Source: Paenibacillus algorifonticola (GTDB taxonomy: Bacteria; Bacillota; Bacilli; Paenibacillales; Paenibacillaceae). From it: a stretch of DNA of 60,748 nucleotides. The stretch spans positions 1 to 60,748 of the forward strand of contig NZ_LAQO01000048.1 in the NCBI RefSeq assembly GCF_000971975.1. Reading direction: 5' to 3'. A program made the translations under genes and the position numbers. The notes under the pieces are model-generated. The model did not search any database. It was not told where the DNA came from and saw only the letters and a program-made list of their open reading frames with translations. Below, piece by piece: positions 8,578-16,421 of this stretch (within the stretch, counting starts at the first letter, position 1; every line of letters starts with the position of its first letter).

Positions 8578-9735
8578 TTGCACCTATCAAAGCCGATCGT
8601 TAAAGAGCTGAACCTTACAGAAATAACAGAGCAACACGTAACAAAAAAGGAAAAACGAAATAAAGCGGCTGAATATTTGCTTCCTTTGATGCAAAACGGG
8701 GTAAATTTATTTATCCGCAACGTGAGCACGGAGCTGCGGCTGCTGCAAGCGGGCCAGACATGGCTGCCAATGACGGTTAATGAGCAGGAATATGACAACT
8801 CCTACGTGTGCTCCCCTTATGGAACATATATCAAGTATGCGGAAGAAGAGCTTTATTTACTGGAAAATCCGCTGCTGCGCTTCCTGTGCGGCTCCTTGCT
8901 TAAAGCGATTGCCCCGTTGCTGCGCCTAGCTAAAATTGACCGAAACGTTCATGTGAACAACTGGCTGCTTTCAACGAATTTGTATACCGAGATTAGCGCG
9001 GATGAGCTGGAGGGGGTTACACAGACTTTAACTGAAAGCTATCCGGAGCATGCGATTATTTATCGTTCGCTTAACAGGCGCACAAATGGGGCTCTGATGG
9101 AGCAATTGCTGCGTCAGGGCTATGTGCTTGTACCGAGTAGGCAGGTTTATTTTTTCAATGGAGCCGTTCCGCTATACTTGAAGAAAAAAAATACGAAGTG
9201 GGACCGCAAGCTGCTTGCCCAGTCTACGTATCGTATCGTGCCGCATGCTGAGCTCGGCGAACCGGATTATGAGCGCATTGCCGAGCTGTATGACCTGTTG
9301 TATGTAGGCAAATATTCGGCGCTCAATCCTAAGTTTACTGCTGAATATATTCGCCACTGCCATCAGAAGGGACTGCTGGAAATGACCGGGCTCTGCGATG
9401 AGCAAGGGGTTTTGCAAGGCGTGATGGGCTGCTTTATTCATGGCGAGGTCATATCGGTACCTTTGGTTGGCTACAATACGGCGCTTGCCCAACATAACGG
9501 CCTTTACCGGATGCTGATGCACTTGGCGATGCAAGCTGCAGCGGATCGTGGACAGCTGCTGCATCTCAGCTCTGGCGCGGCTGAATTCAAGCGCGTTCGC
9601 GGGGCAGAAGCGGAAATGGAATACAGTGCGGTTTACATCATGCATCTATCGGCAGGGAGAAGAGCGGTTTGGCGCGGACTTAGCAAGCTTTTATTGACAG
9701 CTGGTGTTCCGCTTATGAGAAAATATAAGCTGTAA
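8578..9735 (+). CDS. GNAT-like acyltransferase, last gene of the Ole-like operon
   Basis: 385 residues from a TTG start at 8578, preceded by GGAAAGGAGGGG with five bases of spacing. The upstream in-frame ATG at 8473 lies within the previous gene. The C-terminal half looks like an acetyltransferase (GNAT) fold: GLCDEQGVLQGVMGCFIHGE strands, then AQHNGLYRMLMHLAMQAAADRG where the acyl-CoA loop would lie, then LHLSSGAAEFKRVRGAEAEME. The N-terminal part (NGVNLFIRNVSTELRLLQAG) is not recognised. It lies 31 bases after the adenylating enzyme, so it is probably co-transcribed. Transfer of an acyl group to the pathway product is inferred from family and position. Confidence 0.6.
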   Translation: MHLSKPIVKELNLTEITEQHVTKKEKRNKAAEYLLPLMQNGVNLFIRNVSTELRLLQAGQTWLPMTVNEQEYDNSYVCSPYGTYIKYAEEELYLLENPLLRFLCGSLLKAIAPLLRLAKIDRNVHVNNWLLSTNLYTEISADELEGVTQTLTESYPEHAIIYRSLNRRTNGALMEQLLRQGYVLVPSRQVYFFNGAVPLYLKKKNTKWDRKLLAQSTYRIVPHAELGEPDYERIAELYDLLYVGKYSALNPKFTAEYIRHCHQKGLLEMTGLCDEQGVLQGVMGCFIHGEVISVPLVGYNTALAQHNGLYRMLMHLAMQAAADRGQLLHLSSGAAEFKRVRGAEAEMEYSAVYIMHLSAGRRAVWRGLSKLLLTAGVPLMRKYKL

Positions 9736-9857
9736 GAAGAAATTTTTCGCTGATTGAGGAGATCATACAATAAAATTCAAAAAAGTTTCAAACCTGTAAA
9801 GTATAATGGAAGAGTGCGTATAAATACATATTCTTCATTTGAGAGCGCAGGTGTTAG

Positions 9858-10871
9858 ATGGATAACGGCAATCAATTGTTTTTGGGAAAGCAGCTGGCGC
9901 AGGATTTGTTTAATCATAACGGGGTGCTTGTTGCTCCTGCCCATACCGTATTGGATCAGGTACAGCTCGACTTGATTTATCGCCATGCGATTGAACTGGA
10001 AGAAAGGGATATTAAGCGGGATAAGGGGAAAGCGCAGGCACAGGAAAAAATGGACAGCTGTACGCTGTACATGGCGGAGCTTTTCGAGCAAATTCGTTAT
10101 GCCAAGCAAGTCCCGGTACTGCATATTCGGGAGAAAATCATTCCATCCATTAATGAGCTGACGGAGCTTCCAGATTTTTACGAATTGCTGGGCGCTTTGC
10201 AATCCAAGGATGATTATTCTTACCGCCATAATATAGGGGTAGGCGTATTAGCTACATTAATTGGTAAATGGATGAGTATGGATGAACGCGAGCTCATGCA
10301 GCTTACGCTTGCGGCCACTCTCCACGATATTGGCAAAACGAAAATTTCAAATGAAATTTTGAACAAGCCGGCACTGCTTGATACGAAAGAGTTTGACCTG
10401 ATGAAAAAGCATACGATTTTTGGCTATGAGATGCTCAAAGAGACCGTTGGCATCAATCATGTCCAAGCTTTGGTAGCGCTTCAGCATCATGAACGGCAAG
10501 ATGGTAGCGGTTACCCGCTCGGCTTGCGCTCTGAGCAAATTGCTCCACTTAGCAAAATCGTAGCGGTAGCTGACGTTTTCCATGCGATGACCTCAGATCG
10601 ACCTTATCGCAAGTCGCTGCCTTTCTATGAGACCCTTATCCAAATGAACAACAATATTTTTGGTGAGTTTGATCCGCAAATCAGCAAGCTGTTTATGGAC
10701 AAAATGATGCAGTCGATGCTGGGGCATCAGGTGCTGCTCACCAACAATCAAATCGCCTCCATCGTATTGATCAATCCACAAAATGCACTTAGACCGTTAG
10801 TGAAAATGAATGACAACTTTATTGATTTAAGCAGAGATACGAGTTTGCATATTCTCAAAGTTGCGCCTTAA
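9858..10871 (+). CDS. HD-GYP domain c-di-GMP phosphodiesterase
   Basis: 337 residues, cytoplasmic. An N-terminal adaptor-like region (GKQLAQDLFNHNGVLVAP) is followed by a complete HD-GYP domain: YRHNIGVG, LHDIGK (H156, D157), KKHTIFGYEML, QHHERQDGSGYP (H210-H211, G218-P220) and VADVFHAMTSDRPYR. All expected metal ligands and the GYP triplet are present, so it should hydrolyse c-di-GMP to GMP. GCAGGTG precedes the start. A TATAAT hexamer at 9802-9807 could be its -10 element, but no good -35 is visible. The next gene encodes a GGDEF cyclase, giving an opposing pair. Confidence 0.9.
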   Translation: MDNGNQLFLGKQLAQDLFNHNGVLVAPAHTVLDQVQLDLIYRHAIELEERDIKRDKGKAQAQEKMDSCTLYMAELFEQIRYAKQVPVLHIREKIIPSINELTELPDFYELLGALQSKDDYSYRHNIGVGVLATLIGKWMSMDERELMQLTLAATLHDIGKTKISNEILNKPALLDTKEFDLMKKHTIFGYEMLKETVGINHVQALVALQHHERQDGSGYPLGLRSEQIAPLSKIVAVADVFHAMTSDRPYRKSLPFYETLIQMNNNIFGEFDPQISKLFMDKMMQSMLGHQVLLTNNQIASIVLINPQNALRPLVKMNDNFIDLSRDTSLHILKVAP

Positions 10872-10933
10872 GGCAAGCCGCATGCTATTCCTGTGGAAAA
10901 CGCCGTCGCAGCAAGGCAGGTAAGGGACATCTT

Positions 10934-12016
10934 ATGACAATAATAAAGATTTTATCCGTTACATTCACATTGTTTTTTTTCAGCAAGCAGCTTATAAATG
11001 CTTTGCTTCATATGGATTCATTGCGCTCCGAAGTTAGAAAGAGACTTATATTTGGTGTGGTTTACGGCGTTTGCGGCATCTTGATTATGTTTTTTGGAGT
11101 GCCGGTATTCGATCACGGCATCATTGATTTTAGGTATTTCTTTATTATAATCGCTGCGTATTACGGGGGCATGTCTGCGTCTATGCTGGCATCTGCTCTT
11201 ATTGCAGGGGGACGGGTACTGCTGTTTGGCGGCTTGAATGAGACCTCCATCACCGCTGGGGCTTTCATTCTCTTGCTTGGGGTGTTTTCAGGCATTATTT
11301 TTGCATACAAGCGCCTGGGTGGATATTGGGCAAAATGGAGCGTTTCTTTGCTGGTATTAATGGCGTTGCTTTATGGAAATGCTTGTTATACATACGGTAT
11401 AGAATGGTCCGGCTCGCTTTATACAAATCTGTTCCCGCAGCTGCTTGCCAGTGGTCTTGTCGTCGCTTATTGTGTGCGTTATTTGACGCAGCGCGACGAG
11501 CTGTTCCAGCAGAAGGAGCAGGAAGCAACAACGGATTTTCTGACTCAGCTGGCCAATGTAAGAGCATTCGACGCAGCGTTTAACCGTTTGTTTATTCAGG
11601 CGGAGAGCGGGAAGGAGCCGCTGGCTCTCCTGTTTCTGGATATTGATTATTTCAAAAAGATTAATGACACCTATGGCCATCCAGCAGGGGATGCCGTTTT
11701 GCGCGAGCTTGCTGCTATCGTTAGGAGCACTATTCGGGCAGAAGATGTAGCCTCGCGCTATGGCGGCGAAGAATTTTCAATTTTGCTGCCTAATTGTTCA
11801 CCATCCGGTGCTTATGCTTTGGCGGAAAATTTACGCAGCACGATTGAGAACTGCCGAATTACCGTTAATAATACGCAAACGGTAGGTGTGACGGTCTCGA
11901 TTGGCGTTGCCTGCTACCCGGAGGTTGAACAGGAGTTTCTGATTGATTATGCCGATCAGGCCTTGTATCAGGCTAAGCTTTCCGGTAGAAACAAGACCAT
12001 TTTGTGGCGCTCTTAA
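10934..12016 (+). CDS. Membrane diguanylate cyclase (5TM sensor + GGDEF)
   Basis: 360 residues. Five to six membrane helices (residues 1-185) match the 5TMR-LYT type sensor (RYFFIIIAAYYGGMSASMLA), followed by a GGDEF domain. The active site reads GGEEF (277-281). The inhibitory I-site RAED (268-271) is exactly five residues upstream, so product inhibition should work. It makes c-di-GMP from GTP. Start supported by TAAGGGA nine bases upstream. It follows the HD-GYP gene by 62 bases and probably forms a two-gene unit, so synthesis and breakdown are encoded side by side. The ligand of the membrane domain is unknown. Confidence 0.92.
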   Translation: MTIIKILSVTFTLFFFSKQLINALLHMDSLRSEVRKRLIFGVVYGVCGILIMFFGVPVFDHGIIDFRYFFIIIAAYYGGMSASMLASALIAGGRVLLFGGLNETSITAGAFILLLGVFSGIIFAYKRLGGYWAKWSVSLLVLMALLYGNACYTYGIEWSGSLYTNLFPQLLASGLVVAYCVRYLTQRDELFQQKEQEATTDFLTQLANVRAFDAAFNRLFIQAESGKEPLALLFLDIDYFKKINDTYGHPAGDAVLRELAAIVRSTIRAEDVASRYGGEEFSILLPNCSPSGAYALAENLRSTIENCRITVNNTQTVGVTVSIGVACYPEVEQEFLIDYADQALYQAKLSGRNKTILWRS

Positions 12017-12040
12017 AGCCGCAGGGCTTGCTTTTCGTCT
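12016..12040 (+). terminator. Weak terminator after the GGDEF gene
   Basis: A 5-bp stem AAGCC/GGCTT (12016-12020, 12025-12029) with GCAG loop is followed by CTTTTCGTCTTGT. It starts in the stop codon. The stem is short, so efficiency is doubtful. Confidence 0.35.
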
Positions 12041-12077
12041 TGTATTGTTCTTGCTTCATGGCGCCAGTAATACGTTT

Positions 12078-13523
12078 TCAGCTCTTAAGGGCCAAACTGG
12101 CGCGCAATGCGGCAGCCAATCGTTCGATTCCCGATTCCATTTGCTCTGGCTCCGGCCTGGCATAGCTTAAACGGATGAAGCCTTCCTCCGAGCCATACAC
12201 GCTGCCAGGAACAAACACGACCCCCCTCTGAATACTTTCTTCCAGCAGGCGATGATCGCTAATGTTCTCCTTAGATTTACACCATAGATTAAACCCTCCT
12301 GGGTGCGCTGTAAAAGCAAGGTTCTCCGAAAAATAATGCTCCAGCGCACCAATCATTCGCTGCTGCTTGGCCTCTAGCGCCTTTCGCAACGTTAGCAAAT
12401 GCAGCGGAAAACCTTCTGAAGCAAGCAGGCGGCCAGCCAGCCACTGAGGTAAAATGCTAAGGCCAAAGTCCATCTGCTGCCTAGCGTCGGCGAGGCGGCT
12501 CACGACCGTTTGCGGTGCGACCAGCCAGCCGATTCGCAGGCCCGATGCGGCAATTTTGGATAACGAGCCAATGTAGAGCACGATATCCTCCTGGTCCAGC
12601 GCTTTCAGTGAAGGCAAAGCCTGATTGCGAAATGAAGTCAGGCTGAACGGGTCGTCCTCTACAATTGGAATACGCAGCTCGGCAGCTATGGCTAATACAC
12701 GCTGCCTTTTTTCCATGCTCAGAGAAGTGCCTGTCGGATTTTGATAATTAGGATTGAGAAAAAGCATGCGAATGCGATGCTCACGGTACAATCGCGCAAT
12801 ATCATCCGGATCAATGCCGTCATGATGAACCGGCAGGCGGCAAATACGCAGTCCTGCAGATTGAAACATCGGCAGCGAATAGCAATAGGAGGGATCTTCG
12901 ATCGCAACGGCATCGCCTGGGGCAAGCAAGCATTGCGTAATTAAATAGAGCGACTGCTGCGAGCCGGAAGTAACGAGAATAGAAGCTTCTGGAGCAGCAA
13001 TGCCCTGTTTACGTAAAAAAGCGCTCAGCTCCACCCGCAGCTGCGGATTGCCCTGTGGATGATCATAGCCGAGCGGCTCCGTGAAAGGCTGCTCCTGCAT
13101 AATGGACTGGAGGAGTCCGCTAGGAAACAGCGGCTCCGCCAGCTCGCCGCTCGCCATGTCAATCATTTGGCCGTGGTGGAGCATCGATGAACGAATGCGT
13201 CTCATGAATGGTAAATTTGGCAGGAAGCTGCCTCCTTCTGCATATTGCCGCCAGTTCGGCGTATGCGAAGGGGATACCCCCCATTTGTTGCGGCTCACGG
13301 TTGTGCCGCTCCCCACTTTGCTTTCCACTAAGCCGGATGAGCGCAGCTCGGCATAAGCCTGTACAATGGTGCTGCGATTCACTCCCAATTGCTCTGCCAG
13401 TCTTCGCTCGGAGGGAAGCGGGCTGCCTGGAGGGTATTCGCCCGAAGCAATGCTGCGTTCCAGCAGCTCGGCAATTTGCAAGTAAACAGGCGTTTTTAAA
13501 TGTCGATCCAGCTTCCACGTCAT
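12078..13523 (-). CDS. MocR/PdxR-type regulator (GntR-aminotransferase fusion)
   Basis: About 481 residues. The N-terminal GntR winged helix (YLQIAELLERSIASGEYPPG, SERRLAEQLGVNRSTI) is joined by a linker to a fold-type I aminotransferase domain. The PLP lysine is in SLSKIAASGLRIGW. Proteins of this class bind PLP and control nearby genes; they usually have no useful aminotransferase activity. The start at 13523 is preferred over 13571 and 13538 because a TATAAT -10 hexamer lies only a few bases before 13571, so a transcript would begin near that codon; GGGGTG precedes 13523. It is divergent from a nitrilase gene with repeated ATGGATGG elements between them, so it probably controls that gene. 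Confidence 0.85.
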   Translation of the reverse strand: MTWKLDRHLKTPVYLQIAELLERSIASGEYPPGSPLPSERRLAEQLGVNRSTIVQAYAELRSSGLVESKVGSGTTVSRNKWGVSPSHTPNWRQYAEGGSFLPNLPFMRRIRSSMLHHGQMIDMASGELAEPLFPSGLLQSIMQEQPFTEPLGYDHPQGNPQLRVELSAFLRKQGIAAPEASILVTSGSQQSLYLITQCLLAPGDAVAIEDPSYCYSLPMFQSAGLRICRLPVHHDGIDPDDIARLYREHRIRMLFLNPNYQNPTGTSLSMEKRQRVLAIAAELRIPIVEDDPFSLTSFRNQALPSLKALDQEDIVLYIGSLSKIAASGLRIGWLVAPQTVVSRLADARQQMDFGLSILPQWLAGRLLASEGFPLHLLTLRKALEAKQQRMIGALEHYFSENLAFTAHPGGFNLWCKSKENISDHRLLEESIQRGVVFVPGSVYGSEEGFIRLSYARPEPEQMESGIERLAAALRASLALKS

Positions 13524-13573
13524 GCCGTACACCCCGTTCATTGTCGATTTGTCTGATTTGGATTTGTCCATTC

Positions 13574-13579
13574 ATTATA
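13574..13579 (-). promoter_or_regulatory. -10 element of the MocR gene
   Basis: The minus strand reads TATAAT here, 50 bases before the preferred start codon. No convincing -35 hexamer lies 17 bases further upstream, which suggests a weak or activated promoter. Confidence 0.45.
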
Positions 13580-13668
13580 GTACAACTTAGTCAGCCCTTC
13601 ACCGACCAATTGGATCAGAATGCTCCCAGCCATTAGGCAGACAAGCTATTTGAATGGACGTTTGCGAA

Positions 13669-13752
13669 TTGGATGGTCATTTTAGTCGATAAATGGATGG
13701 TTACATGATCAGCCAATCCATTTATGATTAAAAATAAGAGAGATGGATGGCC
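13669..13752 (+). promoter_or_regulatory. Direct repeats, probable MocR operator
   Basis: TTGGATGGTCAT (13669-13680), ATGGATGGTTAC (13693-13704) and ATGGATGGCC (13743-13752) share a TGGATGG core. The first two are 24 bases apart in the same orientation. An inverted AATCCATT lies between them and the third. MocR regulators commonly bind direct repeats in the divergent promoter region. The assignment rests on position and repeat structure. Confidence 0.5.
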
Positions 13753-13790
13753 ATGAAGAGGCAGTTATCTCAGGGCAGGGGGATGAACGC

Positions 13791-14747
13791 ATGGAACAGC
13801 AAAAGGTGAAAGTTGGCGTAGTACAGGCTGCGCCTAGTTTATTGGATAAGCAGTCGGCGTTCAAGCAAATCGCCGCCTATGCTGGCGAGGCACGCAGGCA
13901 GGGAGTCGAGCTGCTGGTGTTTCCCGAAGTATTTGTATCCGGCTATCCGCGTGGCATGACGTTTGGGAATCGCATTGGAAGCCGGACAGCGGAGGGACGG
14001 GAAGACTTTCGCCGTTATTCGGAAGGTGCAATGACGATTCCAGGCGAGGATACCGAGCTGTTAGGATCGATTGCCGCAGAACATGGCTTATATCTAATCG
14101 TTGGTGCGCTAGAGCGTGATCAGGAATTCAGCGGAGCTACCTTGTACAATTCAATCGTCTATATGGGCCCGGATGGCAGGCTTCTTGGAAAACATAGGAA
14201 GCTTATTCCTACAGCTGCAGAGCGTCTGCTCTGGGGGCAAGGAGACGGCAGCACGCTAACGGTTATCCAAACTCCTTTTGGACGAATAGGCGGCTTGATT
14301 TGCTGGGAAAACTATATGCCGCTGGCCCGGACCGCCATGTATGCGAAAGGAATAGACATTTTGATAACGCCTACTGCGGATGCCCGCGATACTTGGCAAT
14401 CGACGATTCGGCATATTGCCTGCGAAGGCCGCTGCTACGTGCTGTCGAGCAATCAGTTTGCAACGAAGTCCTTATATCCGAAGGATTTGGCAAGTTTTGC
14501 GGAGCTGGAGCAGATGGATGAGGTGCTGAGCAGGGGCGGCAGTGCTATTGTTGGGCCGCTAGGGGAATATAGAGTAGAGCCTGTTTATGGACGGGAGGCG
14601 CTGCTCGTGGCGGAGCTTGATATGTTGCAAATCGCCGAAAGCCGATTTGACTTTGATGTGGTCGGGCATTATAGCCGGCCGGATGTGTTTCAACTGCATG
14701 TTAATGAATCCACGCAGTCGAATGTATTTTTTAAGAGCAGCTTGTAA
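13791..14747 (+). CDS. Nitrilase (carbon-nitrogen hydrolase)
   Basis: 318 residues with the complete Glu-Lys-Cys triad: E46 in LLVFPEVFVSGYPRG, K137 in LGKHRKLIPT and C171 in GGLICWENYMPLAR. The CWENYMP signature separates true nitrilases (nitrile to acid plus ammonia) from amidases and carbamoylases of the superfamily. The start at 13791 follows GGCAGGGGGATG; an in-frame ATG at 13743 lies within the operator repeats and is rejected. The divergent MocR protein is the obvious regulator. A 44-residue membrane peptide follows 38 bases downstream. Substrate class, aliphatic or aromatic, cannot be fixed. Confidence 0.9.
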   Translation: MEQQKVKVGVVQAAPSLLDKQSAFKQIAAYAGEARRQGVELLVFPEVFVSGYPRGMTFGNRIGSRTAEGREDFRRYSEGAMTIPGEDTELLGSIAAEHGLYLIVGALERDQEFSGATLYNSIVYMGPDGRLLGKHRKLIPTAAERLLWGQGDGSTLTVIQTPFGRIGGLICWENYMPLARTAMYAKGIDILITPTADARDTWQSTIRHIACEGRCYVLSSNQFATKSLYPKDLASFAELEQMDEVLSRGGSAIVGPLGEYRVEPVYGREALLVAELDMLQIAESRFDFDVVGHYSRPDVFQLHVNESTQSNVFFKSSL

Positions 14748-14785
14748 AGGGAAAGAGCGGCTGTGCAGCAGAAGGGGGCAGAAGA

Positions 14786-14920
14786 ATGGATGTACCGATT
14801 GGTGTATGGATTGCAGCGATTGTCATCGTTGGTGTTTTAGCATGGATCACTTTTTGGATTACGAACAAGGCTTATTCTAGAAAATGGGATGAGCATGACG
14901 AAGATAAGCTGAAAAATTAA
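14786..14920 (+). CDS. 44-residue single-helix membrane peptide
   Basis: A short gene starting at ATG 14786, preceded by AGAAGGGGGCAGAAG. The protein begins MDVPIGVWIAAIVIVGVLAW and continues with a second hydrophobic stretch, then a basic-acidic tail (NKAYSRKWDEHDEDKLKN). One membrane helix with a cytoplasmic charged tail is expected. It lies 38 bases after the nitrilase and before a clear terminator, so it is probably co-transcribed. I do not recognise a family; small accessory subunits of symporters look similar in size and shape, but that is only a resemblance. Confidence 0.65.
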   Translation: MDVPIGVWIAAIVIVGVLAWITFWITNKAYSRKWDEHDEDKLKN

Positions 14921-14977
14921 ATGACTGCTGCGAAAGTTAGGGCAGATTAGAGGTTTCTGGATTTCAAATTTCCCGAG

Positions 14978-15018
14978 CGCCTTGTCAGGTTGTAATTAGC
15001 CTGGCAAGGCGTTCTTTT
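14978..15018 (+). terminator. Terminator after the nitrilase unit
   Basis: CGCCTTGTCAGG (14978-14989) pairs with CCTGGCAAGGCG (15000-15011) with one G-T pair, followed by TTCTTTTG. Confidence 0.85.
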
Positions 15019-15097
15019 GCATTTATGTAAAAGCTCTTCCCAATGAGCGGGTTTTCAGTTAATATGAGAATATATGTTCGATATTGGGGGCGAATTG

Positions 15098-15667
15098 GTG
15101 AATCAGGAGTCATACATTAAGGAGATCATCCAAGGGGATGACTGGATGATGGACATATTGCATACGGTGAGGGGCCTCGATTTGCCTGACTGGTGGGTGT
15201 GTGCCGGGTTTGTGCGTTCTAAATTATGGGATGTGCTGCACGATTTTAAGCAGCGGACGCCGCTTGCGGATGTGGATGTTATTTATTTTGATGCCGCTTA
15301 TCCGAGTGAGCACATCGAGAAGCAGCTGGAACAGCAACTGCGGGGCCTGAGGCCGGAAATCCCTTGGTCTGTGAAAAACCAGGCGAGAATGCATGTCGTC
15401 AGCGGCTTGCCGCCGTATTCCTGCTCGGTAGATGCGATTTCCAAATTTCCTGAAACGGCGACTTCGCTTGGCGTGGCACTGGATTCAAGCGACCAGCTTC
15501 AGCTAGCCGCTCCATGGGGAGTAGCAGACGTCCTTCAAGCTGTGCTTAGGCCTACAGCGTGTTATGAACAGGGGACGGATAACCACTACGTATATGAACA
15601 AAGAATCATTAAGAAAAATTGGCATGCGACATGGCAAAAGGTTCATAAAGCAGAGCAGCAGGAGTGA
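15098..15667 (+). CDS. Nucleotidyltransferase-like protein (Nucleotidyltransferase_39 family)
   Basis: About 189 residues. The pattern WWVCAGFVRSKLWD, then LADVDVIYFD, then SVDAISKFPETATSLGV matches the YitR/PF06042-type family, predicted minimal nucleotidyltransferases of unknown substrate. GTG at 15098 is preferred because a GGGGG run sits about eight bases upstream; ATG at 15074 lacks a ribosome binding site. It stands alone between the nitrilase terminator and the lmrA-like promoter. The D-x-D in ADVDVIYF is the expected metal site. Confidence 0.75.
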   Translation: MNQESYIKEIIQGDDWMMDILHTVRGLDLPDWWVCAGFVRSKLWDVLHDFKQRTPLADVDVIYFDAAYPSEHIEKQLEQQLRGLRPEIPWSVKNQARMHVVSGLPPYSCSVDAISKFPETATSLGVALDSSDQLQLAAPWGVADVLQAVLRPTACYEQGTDNHYVYEQRIIKKNWHATWQKVHKAEQQE

Positions 15668-15751
15668 TGACAACATCATATCTTAACAAAAATTAGTGCT
15701 GAAATTACGAGTTTGCGCATTGACAGCCTACCTATTTTCACGTTTAATTAA

Positions 15752-15770
15752 ATAGACCGTTCTCTATAAT
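15752..15770 (+). promoter_or_regulatory. LmrA/YxaF-type operator overlapping the promoter
   Basis: ATAGACCGTTCTCTATAAT closely matches the Bacillus LmrA/YxaF box (ATAGACC then CTATA, imperfect palindrome). It contains a TATAAT -10 hexamer (15765-15770), and GTG of the TetR gene lies 16 bases further on. Repressor binding would block the promoter and give autoregulation of the efflux operon. Confidence 0.75.
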
Positions 15771-15785
15771 TAAGGTGGTGAAAAG

Positions 15786-16370
15786 GTGGCGTCAAAGCCG
15801 AATGCCCGCCAGCAGATCATAGATACAGCAATGAAGCTGTTTTGTATGCAAGGGTATCATGCAACGGGGTTAAATCAAATTATTAAGGAAAGTTCCTGTC
15901 CGAAGGGGTCGTTGTACTACTATTTCCCTGAAGGCAAGGAGGAACTGGCAGTTGAATGTATTTCGACGATTAAGGAGTATGTTCTGGAAAAATGGCGAAT
16001 GAAGTTTGAGCAGGCTTCTAATCCTGTAGCGGCCATTCAGGCCCATATTTCCGACATGATTCAAGATGGGAAGCAATCGCAGTTTAAAGGATTTATGCCA
16101 TTCAGCTTTTGGATGGCCGCTGAGACATGCCTGATTAGCGAAAGACTGAGATCAGCTTGCCAGATTGTTTTTATTGAATGGCAGCAGTATATTGCCCAGC
16201 AGCTCGTTAACAATGGAGCGAATGACAGCAGCGCCGATGAAACGAGCAACGTTATTCTTTCCTTAATGGAAGGTGCGCTCATTTTGGCCATCACTCATGG
16301 GGATGAGAAGCCGCTCGTCAACATTTCGCGTCTCGTGCCGTCAATTGTTCACGGTGGCTCAGCAAGCTAG
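15786..16370 (+). CDS. lmrA: TetR-family repressor, LmrA/YxaF type
   Basis: 194 residues with GTG start. The N-terminal helix-turn-helix reads ARQQIIDTAMKLFCMQGYHA then GLNQIIKESSCPKGSLYYYF. The C-terminal part carries the QFKGFMPFSFWMAAET region of the LmrA/YxaF-type ligand domain. It lies directly in front of a DHA2-type multidrug transporter, and a matching operator covers its promoter, as in the Bacillus subtilis lmrAB operon. The symbol is by analogy. It should derepress the operon on binding a drug. Confidence 0.85.
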   Translation: MASKPNARQQIIDTAMKLFCMQGYHATGLNQIIKESSCPKGSLYYYFPEGKEELAVECISTIKEYVLEKWRMKFEQASNPVAAIQAHISDMIQDGKQSQFKGFMPFSFWMAAETCLISERLRSACQIVFIEWQQYIAQQLVNNGANDSSADETSNVILSLMEGALILAITHGDEKPLVNISRLVPSIVHGGSAS

Positions 16371-16421
16371 AACAACAGGCTACAACAAAATGAATTTTTA
16401 ATTCGCAGGAGGACGACATAA

